Source of the DNA: Rhodoferax sp.
GTDB lineage: Bacteria > Pseudomonadota > Gammaproteobacteria > Burkholderiales > Burkholderiaceae_C
NCBI GenBank assembly: GCA_031291305.1
Contig: JARLJH010000006.1
Location: 1-64,000 of the forward strand
DNA length: 64,000 nt
Direction: 5' to 3'
The number at the start of each line of letters is the position of its first letter. The stretch's first letter is position 1. A program made the position numbers and the translations under genes. This document shows positions 20,580 through 29,901 of the stretch, piece after piece. Under the pieces are notes generated by a model. The model made no database searches, was not told the DNA's origin, and worked only from the letters and a program-made list of their open reading frames with translations.

Positions 20580-23507
20580 ATGTCTGATTACGTCGTTCCT
20601 CCCATGAAATTGTCCGGCCTGGAGCCTTTGAGCATTGGCGTTGCCGCCGCCGATGACTCCAAATCAGTTGAGGACAACGCTAAAGATCTGCCCCCAAGCT
20701 CTCAGGTCGCCACCTTTGTGAACGTGGGTGAGCGCACCAACGTGACCGGCTCCAAAGCCTTTGCCCGCATGATCCTCAATGGCGAGTTCGACCAGGCCCT
20801 GAGCGTGGCGCGCCAGCAGGTGGAAAACGGCGCGCAGATCATCGACATCAACATGGACGAGGCCATGCTCGACAGCCAAGCGGCCATGGTGAAGTTCCTG
20901 AATTTGATAGCATCTGAGCCAGATATATCCAGGGTTCCAGTCATGATTGACTCCAGCAAATGGAGCGTCATTGAAGCCGGGCTGCGCTGCGTGCAGGGCA
21001 AGCCGGTGGTCAACTCCATCAGCATGAAAGAAGGCGTGGATGCGTTCAAACACCACGCCAAACTGCTGCGCCGCTATGGAGCCGCCGCCGTAGTGATGGC
21101 GTTTGACGAGCAGGGCCAGGCCGACACCTATGAGCGCAAGATCCAGATTTGCGAACGCGCTTACCGCATCCTGGTTGATGAGATTGGCTTCCCGCCAGAA
21201 GACATCATTTTTGACCCCAATATCTTCGCCATTGCCACCGGCATCGAAGAGCACAACAACTACGCGGTGGACTTCATCAACGCCATGCGCTGGATCAAGG
21301 CGAACCTACCTGGTGCCAAGGTATCGGGCGGCGTGAGCAACGTGAGCTTCTCCTTCCGCGGCAACGACCCGGTTCGCGAAGCCATCCACACCGTGTTCCT
21401 GTACCACGCCATCAAAGCCGGTATGGACATGGGCATTGTCAATGCGGGCATGGTCGGCGTGTACGACGACCTGGAGCCCGAGCTGCGCGAACGCGTCGAA
21501 GACGTGGTGCTGAACCGCCGCCCCGATGCTGGTGAGCGCCTGGTCGAAATCGCCGACCGCGCCAAGAGTGGGGCCAAGGACGAGAGCAAAAAACTGGAGT
21601 GGCGCGGCACGCCCGAACACCCGGTCAGCGTGGAACAGCGCCTAAGCCATGCCATGGTGCACGGCATCACCGACTTCATCGTGGAAGACACCGAAGAAGC
21701 CTATCAACAGATTCTTGCCACAGGTGGCCGCCCCTTGCACGTGATCGAAGGTCCGCTGATGGCTGGCATGAGCATCGTCGGCGACCTGTTTGGCCAGGGC
21801 AAGATGTTCCTGCCGCAGGTGGTGAAAAGCGCCCGCGTGATGAAGTCCGCCGTGGCGCATCTGATCCCCTACATCGAGGAAGAAAAACGCCGCGACGAGG
21901 CCGCTGGACGCGATGTGGCCACCAAAGGCAAGATCATCATGGCCACCGTCAAGGGCGACGTCCATGACATTGGCAAGAACATCGTCACGGTGGTCTTGCA
22001 GTGCAACAACTTCGATGTGGTCAACATGGGCGTGATGGTGCCCTGCCACGAGATTTTGGCGCGCGCCAAGGCCGAAGGGGCCGACATCATTGGCCTCTCC
22101 GGCCTGATCACGCCCAGCCTGGAAGAGATGCAATACGTGGCCGGTGAGATGCAGAAGGACGACTACTTCCGCATCAAGAAAATCCCGCTGCTCATTGGCG
22201 GCGCCACCACCAGCCGGGTGCACACCGCTGTCAAGATTTCACCCCACTACGAAGGCCCGGTGGTCTACGTGCCCGATGCCTCGCGCAGCGTGGGGGTGGC
22301 GCAAAGCCTGTTGGGTGAGCAAGCCAGCGCCTATGTGGCCGAACTCAACACCGACTACGACAAAGTTCGCAGCCAGCACGCCAACAAAAAACAGGTGCCG
22401 CTGTGGCCTCTGGCCAAGGCGCGTGCCAACCCATGGCTGCCGCCAGCCTCGCAGACCGAAACGCCAAACACCAACCCAGCCGCTAGCGCGGACCGTGCTC
22501 AAACAGCCTGGGCCGCTTATCGACCCACCAAGCCCAAATTCATCGGCAGACGCGAGTTCAAAAACTATGACCTGAGCGAGTTGGCGCAGTACATCGACTG
22601 GGGCCCGTTCTTCCAGACCTGGGATTTGGCTGGGCCGTTTCCGGCGATCCTGGACGACGAGGTCGTCGGCGTGGAAGCCAAAAAAGTATTTGCCGATGCG
22701 CAGGCCATGCTCAAGAAGATCATCGACGGCCGCTGGCTCAGCGCCAACGGGGTGATTGGCTTGTACCCGGCCAACGCGGTGGGCGACGACATTGAGCTCT
22801 ACACCGACGAAACCCGCCGTACGGTGGCCATGACTTGGTACGGCCTGCGCCAGCAGGCCGCACGCGAGGCCGAAGATGATGGCAGTTTTCTGCCAAACCG
22901 CTGCCTGGCGGACTTTGTGGCACCCCGACTCGAGACTACCGAAATAATAGCATCTAGCCAAGGTTACACAAGGGCTACAGGCCTAAAAAGCTTGCAAATT
23001 GCAGACTATGTTGGTGTCTTTGCAGTGACCGCTGGTCTGGGTATCGAGAAGAAGGAAACCCAGTTTCTGTCCGCCCACGACGACTACAGCGCCATCATGC
23101 TCAAGGCGCTGGCCGACCGTCTGGCCGAAGCCTTTGCCGAATGCCTGCATCACAAGGTGCGCACTGATTTGTGGGGCTACGCGCCGTCTGAAAGCCTGAA
23201 CGCCAGCGAACTAATTGCCGAGAAATACACCGGCATTCGCCCTGCGCCCGGCTACCCGGCCTGCCCGGACCACAGCGCCAAGAAGGACATGTTTGTGTTG
23301 TTGCAGTGTGAAGACATCGGCATGACCCTGACCGAGAGCCTGGCCATGAGCCCGGCGGCCAGTGTCAGCGGTTTTTATATCGGCCATCCGCAAGCCAGCT
23401 ATTTCAACGTCGGCAAGATCGGCGAGGATCAGCTACAAGACATGGCCGCACGACGCGGCATGGAGGCCAAAGACTTGCAGCGGCTTCTAGCGCCCAACCT
23501 GGTGTAA
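20580..23507 (+). CDS. metH: Cobalamin-dependent methionine synthase lacking the homocysteine domain
   Basis: A 975-residue protein holding the last three MetH modules: the pterin-binding domain ([16 protein letters not shown] near 42), the cobalamin cap and B12 domain ([11 protein letters not shown] near 460 with the axial His in DIHDIG-type context), and the C-terminal SAM reactivation domain (ADFVAP and [12 protein letters not shown]). The N-terminal homocysteine/zinc module (about 340 residues) is absent, as in split MetH systems, and its gene is not beside it. ATG 20580 was chosen because AGGTGAG lies upstream; ATG 20604 is an alternative. The open frame to 20418 runs through the riboswitch and is not coding. 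A dispersed repeat adds an in-frame linker at 22946-22980. Confidence 0.93.
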   Translation: MSDYVVPPMKLSGLEPLSIGVAAADDSKSVEDNAKDLPPSSQVATFVNVGERTNVTGSKAFARMILNGEFDQALSVARQQVENGAQIIDINMDEAMLDSQAAMVKFLNLIASEPDISRVPVMIDSSKWSVIEAGLRCVQGKPVVNSISMKEGVDAFKHHAKLLRRYGAAAVVMAFDEQGQADTYERKIQICERAYRILVDEIGFPPEDIIFDPNIFAIATGIEEHNNYAVDFINAMRWIKANLPGAKVSGGVSNVSFSFRGNDPVREAIHTVFLYHAIKAGMDMGIVNAGMVGVYDDLEPELRERVEDVVLNRRPDAGERLVEIADRAKSGAKDESKKLEWRGTPEHPVSVEQRLSHAMVHGITDFIVEDTEEAYQQILATGGRPLHVIEGPLMAGMSIVGDLFGQGKMFLPQVVKSARVMKSAVAHLIPYIEEEKRRDEAAGRDVATKGKIIMATVKGDVHDIGKNIVTVVLQCNNFDVVNMGVMVPCHEILARAKAEGADIIGLSGLITPSLEEMQYVAGEMQKDDYFRIKKIPLLIGGATTSRVHTAVKISPHYEGPVVYVPDASRSVGVAQSLLGEQASAYVAELNTDYDKVRSQHANKKQVPLWPLAKARANPWLPPASQTETPNTNPAASADRAQTAWAAYRPTKPKFIGRREFKNYDLSELAQYIDWGPFFQTWDLAGPFPAILDDEVVGVEAKKVFADAQAMLKKIIDGRWLSANGVIGLYPANAVGDDIELYTDETRRTVAMTWYGLRQQAAREAEDDGSFLPNRCLADFVAPRLETTEIIASSQGYTRATGLKSLQIADYVGVFAVTAGLGIEKKETQFLSAHDDYSAIMLKALADRLAEAFAECLHHKVRTDLWGYAPSESLNASELIAEKYTGIRPAPGYPACPDHSAKKDMFVLLQCEDIGMTLTESLAMSPAASVSGFYIGHPQASYFNVGKIGEDQLQDMAARRGMEAKDLQRLLAPNLV
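22946..22980 (+). repeat. Dispersed palindromic repeat, in-frame within metH
   Basis: Contains CTAGCC (22954-22959) and GGGCTA (22972-22977), the inverted arms shared by the dispersed repeat family of this window. It encodes [13 protein letters not shown] between the conserved DFVAP and ADYVG segments of the MetH reactivation domain. Family members normally join these directly, so it looks like an insertion. Confidence 0.75.
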
Positions 23508-23536
23508 GGTGGATTCATGCGGCATGACCGACCAGC

Positions 23537-23569
23537 GATGCGTTCAAGATGCGTTCAAGATGCCTTCAA
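23537..23569. repeat. Three tandem 11-base repeats at the comM 3' end
   Basis: GATGCGTTCAA occurs at 23537-23547 and 23548-23558, then GATGCCTTCAA at 23559-23569. The array spans the comM stop codon (minus strand), so slippage here could move the stop. Confidence 0.85.
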
Positions 23570-25090
23570 CGCCCGCCGGTACTGCATGGCCTCGGCCACG
23601 TGGGTCACCTGCGTGGTATGCGCGCCCGCCAGATCGGCAATGGTCCGCGCTACTTTGAGCGCCCGATGCGTGCTACGAGCCGACCAGCCAAGCCGAGTGG
23701 CAGCCACATTCAGAAACTTGGCAGCGGCCTCGTCCAGCAACACAAATTGATCAATCTCCTGCCCCTGCAAGGCCTGGTTGGTCTTGCCCTGGCGGGCGAT
23801 GGCACGCTCGCGCGCGGCGACGCAACGTGTCTGAATGGTCGCGCTGGATTCACTTGCTGAGCTCTGCATCAGTTCGGTACTGGTCACAGCGGGCACTTCC
23901 ACATGCAGGTCAATGCGGTCCACCAGGGGGCCGCTGAGCTTGCCCTGATAACGCGCTACCTGGTCAGGTGTGCAACGGCAGGCTTTTTGCGCTGAACCCA
24001 GATAACCACACGGGCATGGATTCATCGCACCGATCAACTGGAACCTGGCCGGAAACTCGCTGCGCCGCGCGGCGCGCGAGATGGTGATGGTGCCGGTTTC
24101 CAAAGGCTCGCGCAGGGCTTCCAGGGCCGCCCTGGGGAACTCTGGAAACTCATCCAGGAACAGCACCCCATGGTGCGCTAGCGAAATTTCGCCCGGTCTC
24201 GGCGGCGAACCACCGCCGACCAGTGCCACCGCACTGGCGGTATGGTGCGGGTGACACGTTGGGCGACGCGCCCAGGCATCCAGGGAAAAGCGGCCACCCA
24301 GACTGGCCACGGCGGCGCTTTGCAACGCCTCATCGGTGGTCATGGGCGGCAGCAGGCCGACAAAGCGCTGCGCCAGCATGGACTTGCCTGAACCTGGCGG
24401 CCCCACCAATAACAAACTGTGACCACCTGCTGCTGCAATTTCCAATGCGCGCTTGGCACCCAACTGGCCTTTGACATCAGCCAGATCTGGGTAACTACCC
24501 ACCTGAACCTGGGGCACTGAATCGACGCGAGCCCAACCATCACCTGGCTCTACCGCTCTGTTTTCTGTAGTTTCTGGCAGGAAATGCTGCACCACGTCCA
24601 GCAGATGTCGGGCTCGATATACCTGCGCGGTAGGTACCAGGGCCGCTTCTTCAGCACTGTCGGGCGGCAGCACCAATTGCGTGACCACGCCGCTGCCATG
24701 CAAGGCCAGACTCATGGCCAGCGCGCCACGCACCGGGCGCAATTCGCCTGACAACGACAACTCACCGGCAAACTCCCAGCCTGCCAAAGCCGCAGCCTCG
24801 ATCTGCCCGCTAGCCGCCAGAATGCCCAGCGCTATCGGCAGGTCGAATCGACCAGAGTCTTTGGGCAAATCGGCCGGCGCCAGATTCACCACGATCTTTT
24901 TGTTGTTGGGAAACTCCAGCCCCGAATTCTGGATGGCCGAACGCACCCGCTCGCGCGCTTCCTTGACCTCCACATCGGCCAATCCCACCAACGTGAAGCT
25001 GGGCAACCCATTGGCGAGGTGAACCTCCACCGTGACGGCCGCAGCATCCAGGCCCAACAGGGCTCGACTTTGCACCGAAGACAGACTCAT
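23555..25090 (-). CDS. comM: YifB/ComM family Mg-chelatase-like AAA+ ATPase
   Basis: A 511-residue protein of the YifB/ComM family. The N-terminal Lon-like fold runs about 1-170. The AAA+ core carries Walker A GPPGSGKSMLAQRF near 220 and Walker B LFLDEFPEF near 300, and the C-terminal domain has CPCGYLG and four cysteines. In Vibrio and Acinetobacter, ComM is a hexameric helicase that promotes branch migration during natural transformation, so this gene hints at DNA uptake ability. No other competence gene is present here. The ATG at 25090 begins MSLSSVQSRALLGLDA, the usual family start. Confidence 0.93.
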   Translation of the reverse strand: MSLSSVQSRALLGLDAAAVTVEVHLANGLPSFTLVGLADVEVKEARERVRSAIQNSGLEFPNNKKIVVNLAPADLPKDSGRFDLPIALGILAASGQIEAAALAGWEFAGELSLSGELRPVRGALAMSLALHGSGVVTQLVLPPDSAEEAALVPTAQVYRARHLLDVVQHFLPETTENRAVEPGDGWARVDSVPQVQVGSYPDLADVKGQLGAKRALEIAAAGGHSLLLVGPPGSGKSMLAQRFVGLLPPMTTDEALQSAAVASLGGRFSLDAWARRPTCHPHHTASAVALVGGGSPPRPGEISLAHHGVLFLDEFPEFPRAALEALREPLETGTITISRAARRSEFPARFQLIGAMNPCPCGYLGSAQKACRCTPDQVARYQGKLSGPLVDRIDLHVEVPAVTSTELMQSSASESSATIQTRCVAARERAIARQGKTNQALQGQEIDQFVLLDEAAAKFLNVAATRLGWSARSTHRALKVARTIADLAGAHTTQVTHVAEAMQYRRALKAS

Positions 25091-25142
25091 GACGTTTCCT
25101 CGCTAAAAAGGTGCGCAACATTTAGGTTGCACCGCAAAAATG

Positions 25143-25159
25143 TGCACTCTATTGGTGCC
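25143..25159. promoter_or_regulatory. Putative NtrC-binding site upstream of glnK
   Basis: TGCACTCTATTGGTGCC matches the NtrC pattern TGCACC-N5-GGTGCA, keeping TGCAC and GGTGC at the correct spacing. It lies about 92 bases before the sigma-54 element, a normal enhancer distance. The partial palindrome GGTGC/GCACC just upstream (about 25110-25134) may be a second, weaker site. Confidence 0.65.
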
Positions 25160-25231
25160 ATTTGACGATTTAACTGTTTATTTATACAGACATCTTAACC
25201 CACAGACGCAGCGGGGAATTGTGCTTCCTGA

Positions 25232-25693
<462 letters not shown>

Positions 25694-25726
25694 CAACCAC
25701 TTCTCACCTCATAAGAGATCAACAAC

Positions 25727-27277
25727 ATGAAAAAACTACTTGCATCTTTTGCATTGGGCTTGAGTCTATTGATGGGCGGTGCGGTTGCCATGGCGCAGGA
25801 TGCCGCAGCGCCCGCCGCCTCCGCTGCTGCACCAGCTACCACTGAAGCTTCCGCACCCGCTCCCGCTGCCGCAGCTTCGGCAGTTGCCGCAGCGCCAGCC
25901 GCTGACGCGTCCGCCCCAGCGGCGGCGGCCGCTCCAGCGCCGGTGCCCAATAAGGGCGACACGGCCTGGATGATGGTCGCCACCCTGCTGGTCATCTTGA
26001 TGACCATTCCGGGCCTGGCATTGTTCTATGGCGGCCTGGTCCGCAGCAAGAACATGCTGTCAGTGCTGATGCAGGTGATGGTGACCTTCTCGTTGATCGT
26101 TGTGCTGTGGGCCATCTACGGCTATAGCCTGGCGTTCACCGAGGGCAATGCCTTCTTCGGTGGGTTCGACAGGCTGTTCATGAAGGGTATCTGGGACAAC
26201 GTCGCCGGAACGTTTGCCAACGGCGCCACCTTCAGCAAGGGCGTGGTCATTCCTGAACTCGTCTTTGCAGCCTTCCAGGCCACTTTCGCTGGTATCACCT
26301 GCACCCTGATCGTGGGCTCGTTTGCCGAGCGCATGAAATTCTCTGCAGTGCTGGCGTTCTGTGCCATTTGGTTTACTTTCAGCTACGCTCCCATTGCCCA
26401 CATGGTGTGGTTCTGGATGGGCCCTGACGCTTACAGCGCTGCAAACGTGGTCGATGCGATGAACGCCAAGGCTGGCTACATCTGGCAAATGGGTGCGTTG
26501 GACTTCGCTGGCGGTACCGTTGTGCACATCAACGCTGCTGTGGCGGGTCTGGTCGGCGCCTATTTGATTGGGCCACGCATTGGCTACGGCAAGGAATCCA
26601 TGGCACCTCACAGCCTGACGCTGACGATGGTGGGCTCGGCCCTGCTGTGGGTGGGCTGGTTCGGTTTCAATGCTGGCTCCGCTTTGGAAGCCAATGGCAC
26701 TGCTGCTCTGGCCTTCATCAACACGTTCTTCGCGACGGCGGCTGCCGTGCTGACCTGGTCCATCGGTGAAGCGCTGCACAAAGGCAAGGCCTCCATGCTG
26801 GGTGCAGCCTCTGGTGCGGTGGCTGGCTTGGTGGCCATCACTCCCGCTTGCGGTAACGTCGGTATCGGCGGTGCTCTGGTCGTTGGCGCGTTGGCTGGCT
26901 TTGTCTGCCTGTGGGGCGTGACTGGTCTGAAGAAAATCCTCGGCGTAGATGACTCACTGGACGTGTTTGGTGTGCACGGCGTTGGCGGTATCCTGGGTGC
27001 TTTGCTGACCGGCGTGTTCAACGCCCCCAGCCTCGGTGGCCCCAGCACCGTTGCTGACCTGGTGACCATGACCATGACCACACCAGATGCCTACTCGATC
27101 GCCGCTCAGGTTTGGATTCAAGCCAAGGCAGTCTTGATCACCATCGTCTGGTCTGGCGTAGTCTCCTTTGTGGCCTACAAGATCGTCGACATGACCATCG
27201 GTCTGCGTGTTTCGGAAGAAGCCGAACGCGAAGGTCTGGATATCACATCACACGGCGAAACTGCCTACGGCAGGTAA
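25727..27277 (+). CDS. amtB: Ammonium transporter AmtB
   Basis: A 516-residue ammonium channel. It starts with a signal peptide (MKKLLASFALGLSLLMGGAVAMA), followed by about 50 residues made almost wholly of Ala, Pro and Ser. The Amt core begins with GDTAWMMVATLLVILM and contains the conserved GLALFYGGLVRSKN, the pore-lining DFAGGTVVHI and the second His in DVFGVHGVGG. The Ala/Pro tether would sit in the periplasm and is longer than in most AmtB proteins. It is co-transcribed with glnK. A terminator-like hairpin lies downstream at 27343. Confidence 0.96.
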   Translation: MKKLLASFALGLSLLMGGAVAMAQDAAAPAASAAAPATTEASAPAPAAAASAVAAAPAADASAPAAAAAPAPVPNKGDTAWMMVATLLVILMTIPGLALFYGGLVRSKNMLSVLMQVMVTFSLIVVLWAIYGYSLAFTEGNAFFGGFDRLFMKGIWDNVAGTFANGATFSKGVVIPELVFAAFQATFAGITCTLIVGSFAERMKFSAVLAFCAIWFTFSYAPIAHMVWFWMGPDAYSAANVVDAMNAKAGYIWQMGALDFAGGTVVHINAAVAGLVGAYLIGPRIGYGKESMAPHSLTLTMVGSALLWVGWFGFNAGSALEANGTAALAFINTFFATAAAVLTWSIGEALHKGKASMLGAASGAVAGLVAITPACGNVGIGGALVVGALAGFVCLWGVTGLKKILGVDDSLDVFGVHGVGGILGALLTGVFNAPSLGGPSTVADLVTMTMTTPDAYSIAAQVWIQAKAVLITIVWSGVVSFVAYKIVDMTIGLRVSEEAEREGLDITSHGETAYGR

Positions 27278-27342
27278 TCAGGGAGAGGGTTGCGGGCCGC
27301 TTGGCCAGCAACCTGTCTCAGGGCTCTGTTTCCTTGAGAGTT

Positions 27343-27379
27343 AACCCACCAGGGCTTTGCGGCTCCGGTGGGTATTTTT
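27343..27379 (+). terminator. Terminator after amtB
   Basis: CCCACC (27345-27350) pairs with GGTGGG (27367-27372) around GGGCTTTGCGGCTC, followed by TATTTTTA. The stem is short but the position is right for ending glnK-amtB. Confidence 0.65.
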
Positions 27380-27418
27380 ATGGGCGACCTCATGCGCGTT
27401 CTGATACGCTTCGCTTTT

Positions 27419-27453
27419 AGAAGCTAAAAACCCATATCAAACAAGGGCTAGAG
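27419..27453 (+). repeat. Dispersed palindromic repeat, intergenic after amtB
   Basis: A member of the dispersed family: GCTAAAAACCCATATC then ACAAGGGCTAGAG. It is AT-richer than its surroundings and lies between the amtB terminator and the glycerate kinase start. The 3' half is well conserved and the 5' half has diverged. Confidence 0.6.
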
Positions 27454-27511
27454 GCTGATTTTTTATATGAATTTGCAAACAATTCTGGCCACATGCTCTA
27501 AAGTTCCGCCC

Positions 27512-28804
27512 ATGACGCACGCCGCCGCCACGCCACCTGACCACCGCACGCTGTTGCGCAGCCTGTTTGACGCGGCAGTGGCTGCCGCCCAGCCCGCCTT
27601 GTGTCTACCCGCACACCTGCCGCCGCCGCCCAAGGGTCGCACCATCGTGATTGGCGCGGGCAAAGCGTCGGCAGCCATGGCGCGAGCGCTGGAGGACAAC
27701 TGGCCAGGCCCGTTGGAAGGCCTGGTGGTCACGCGCTACGGCTACGAGGTGCCCTGCCAGCGCATCGAGATCGTGCAGGCAGCGCACCCGGTGCCCGATG
27801 CCGCCGGACTGCGGGCAGCGCAGCGCATCCGTGAGCTGGTGACCGGGCTGACCGCTGACGATCTGGTGATCGCATTGATTTCCGGTGGTGGATCTTCTCT
27901 TTTGGTAGCACCTGGCCCAGGTTTGACCTTGGCTGACAAGCAAAATGTCAATAAGGCGCTGCTGGCCAGCGGGGCCACCATTTCGGAGATGAACTGTGTG
28001 CGCCGTCACCTCTCCAGCATCAAGGGCGGCCATCTGGGCGCGGCCTGCCATCCCGCCCAACTGCTCACGCTGCTGATCTCCGACGTGCCGGGCGATGCCC
28101 CAATGGACATTGCCTCCGGCCCCACGGTAGCCGATTCGAGCAGCTGCGCCGATGCGCTGGAGATTGTTCAGCGCTATCAGATCGCCATGCCGGATGCCAT
28201 GCGATCACTGCTGGAAAGCGGTGCGAGCGAAACCATCAAGCCCGGCGATGCGCGTCTGCAAAACAGCGCCGTGCGCCTGATCGCCACGCCGCAAATGGCG
28301 CTGGAGGCGGCTGCCAAAGTGGCGCAAGCGTCTGGCTTCACGCCCTACATCCTGGGCGACAGCTTGGAGGGCGAGTCACGCGACGTGGCCAAGGTGCTGG
28401 CGGGCTTGGCGCGCCAGGTGGTGCTGCACGGACAGCCCTTTCAGCGCCCCTGCGTGCTGCTCTCGGGTGGCGAAACCACCGTCACACTCAAAGGCCAGGG
28501 CCGCGGTGGCCGCAATGTGGAATTTTTGCTGGCGCTGGCTTTGGCGCTGGATGGTATGGCCGGGGTAGAGGCCATTGCCGGTGATACCGATGGTGTAGAC
28601 GGCGCAGAAGAAATCGCCGGTGCAGTGATCACACCAGACACCCTGGCGCGCGCCTGGGCGCAGGGCATTCATCCGCGTGCCAGTCTGGACAACAACGACG
28701 GCCATGGCTTTTTCCAGGCACTGGGCGACTCGGTGGTGACGGGCCCGACGCTGACCAATGTGAACGACTTTCGGGCCATCCTGATCAAACCGCCTGCAAG
28801 CTGA
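27512..28804 (+). CDS. Glycerate 2-kinase / hydroxypyruvate reductase-type MOFRL protein
   Basis: A protein of about 430 residues of the MOFRL family (GckA/TtuD type), which phosphorylates D-glycerate at C2. The N-terminal domain has VIGAGKASAAMA near residue 51 and LISGGGSSLL near 127. The C-terminal MOFRL domain has GGETTVTL, GRGGRN and the signature AGDTDGVDG near 360. It probably works with glyoxylate or tartronate metabolism; glycolate oxidase genes glcEF lie about 9 kb away. The ATG at 27512 fits family length. An in-frame ATG at 27467 would add 15 residues right after a dispersed repeat. Confidence 0.88.
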   Translation: MTHAAATPPDHRTLLRSLFDAAVAAAQPALCLPAHLPPPPKGRTIVIGAGKASAAMARALEDNWPGPLEGLVVTRYGYEVPCQRIEIVQAAHPVPDAAGLRAAQRIRELVTGLTADDLVIALISGGGSSLLVAPGPGLTLADKQNVNKALLASGATISEMNCVRRHLSSIKGGHLGAACHPAQLLTLLISDVPGDAPMDIASGPTVADSSSCADALEIVQRYQIAMPDAMRSLLESGASETIKPGDARLQNSAVRLIATPQMALEAAAKVAQASGFTPYILGDSLEGESRDVAKVLAGLARQVVLHGQPFQRPCVLLSGGETTVTLKGQGRGGRNVEFLLALALALDGMAGVEAIAGDTDGVDGAEEIAGAVITPDTLARAWAQGIHPRASLDNNDGHGFFQALGDSVVTGPTLTNVNDFRAILIKPPAS

Positions 28805-28832
28805 AGCAACCCTGTGCGAAGGCACGGGCACA

Positions 28833-29879
28833 ATGGCGGCTTTCAATTTGACGCTCTGCAAGCCCATGAACATGCTCACGCCTTCCCCTGAAGACCATTG
28901 GCAATGCGTGACCCCGCACCGCTGCGCCCTGGGCGAATCACCCTTCTGGCACCCGGACGAACAAATGCTGTACTGGCTCGATATTTCGGGTCGGCAAATT
29001 CTGCGAGCCAACGTCTACATGGGCACGGTGGAGACCTGGGACATGCCCAGCGAGCCCGGCTGCATGGCACCTGCCGCCCAGGGTGGCCTGGTCATCGCGC
29101 TGCGCCATGGGGTCTTTCGCGCTACTGCGTGGAAAGGCCAGCTACACCTGTTGACCACGCTGGACTACGACCCCACATCCATGCGCGCCAACGACGGCAA
29201 ATGCGACCCACAAGGCCTCTTCTGGGTTGGCACCATCGATGAAACGAAGCAGCTGAAAAACGCCGCGCTGTACAGCATCGATGCACGCCACTCGGACCCG
29301 TCCGGCCAACCGAAGGTGGTGTGTCAGATCAGCCCAGCCAGCGGCATGACCACCGCCAATGGCCTGGCCTTCAGCCCCGACAACCGCACCCTCTATTGGG
29401 CCGACACACCCAGCCACACGGTCTGGGCGTGGGACTTTGAGGTCAACAGCGCCAGCATGAGCCGTCAACGTGTGTTTGCCAAGTTTGCGGCCAAACCACC
29501 TGGCTGGCAAAGCCCGACCTTGGCAGCGGCCTCTCCTGACGTAGCCCTTGCCAAGGCGGAGATGGCGGCCTACGGCGGTCGCCCGGATGGCGCAGCCGTC
29601 GACGTGCAAGGCAATTATTGGGTGGCGATGTTTGAGGGCCAGCGTGTGTGTCAGTTTGCGCCAGATGGCACGCTGCTGGCCAGCATCCCGACCCCGCTGA
29701 TGTGCCCCACCATGCCGTGTTTGGGCGGCGAAGACCTGAAAACCCTCTACGTCACCAGCGCCAGCCACCACCGCAGCGCCGAAGAGTTGGCAGCCTACCC
29801 ACTCTCAGGGGCGGTACTGTCGATGCGGGTCAATGTACCGGGCTTACCGGTACAGTTTTTCAAAGACGGTATGGCCTGA
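28833..29879 (+). CDS. SMP-30/gluconolactonase-like lactonase
   Basis: A 348-residue six-bladed beta-propeller lactonase of the SMP-30/LRE family, which hydrolyses sugar lactones and binds a divalent metal. The three metal ligands are recognisable: Glu in ALGESPFWHPD near 35, Asn in TTANGLAFSPDN near 175, and Asp in RPDGAAVD near 255. The WADTPSHTVWAWDF blade motif is typical. The substrate is not predictable. The start may be ATG 28833 (GAAGG upstream) or ATG 28866. It follows the kinase by 28 bases and is likely co-transcribed. Confidence 0.88.
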   Translation: MAAFNLTLCKPMNMLTPSPEDHWQCVTPHRCALGESPFWHPDEQMLYWLDISGRQILRANVYMGTVETWDMPSEPGCMAPAAQGGLVIALRHGVFRATAWKGQLHLLTTLDYDPTSMRANDGKCDPQGLFWVGTIDETKQLKNAALYSIDARHSDPSGQPKVVCQISPASGMTTANGLAFSPDNRTLYWADTPSHTVWAWDFEVNSASMSRQRVFAKFAAKPPGWQSPTLAAASPDVALAKAEMAAYGGRPDGAAVDVQGNYWVAMFEGQRVCQFAPDGTLLASIPTPLMCPTMPCLGGEDLKTLYVTSASHHRSAEELAAYPLSGAVLSMRVNVPGLPVQFFKDGMA

Positions 29880-29901
29880 CGCCACGTTCAAACCAGGGGC
29901 C

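Noticed and set aside
20400-20580. Cobalamin riboswitch upstream of metH
   Set aside because: No B12-box sequence is present; the stems and pseudoknot fit the SAH class.
20900-20940. Repeat-like sequence in the metH pterin domain (GATAGCATCTGAGCC)
   Set aside because: It encodes the conserved [20 protein letters not shown], so the likeness to the dispersed repeat is probably coincidental.
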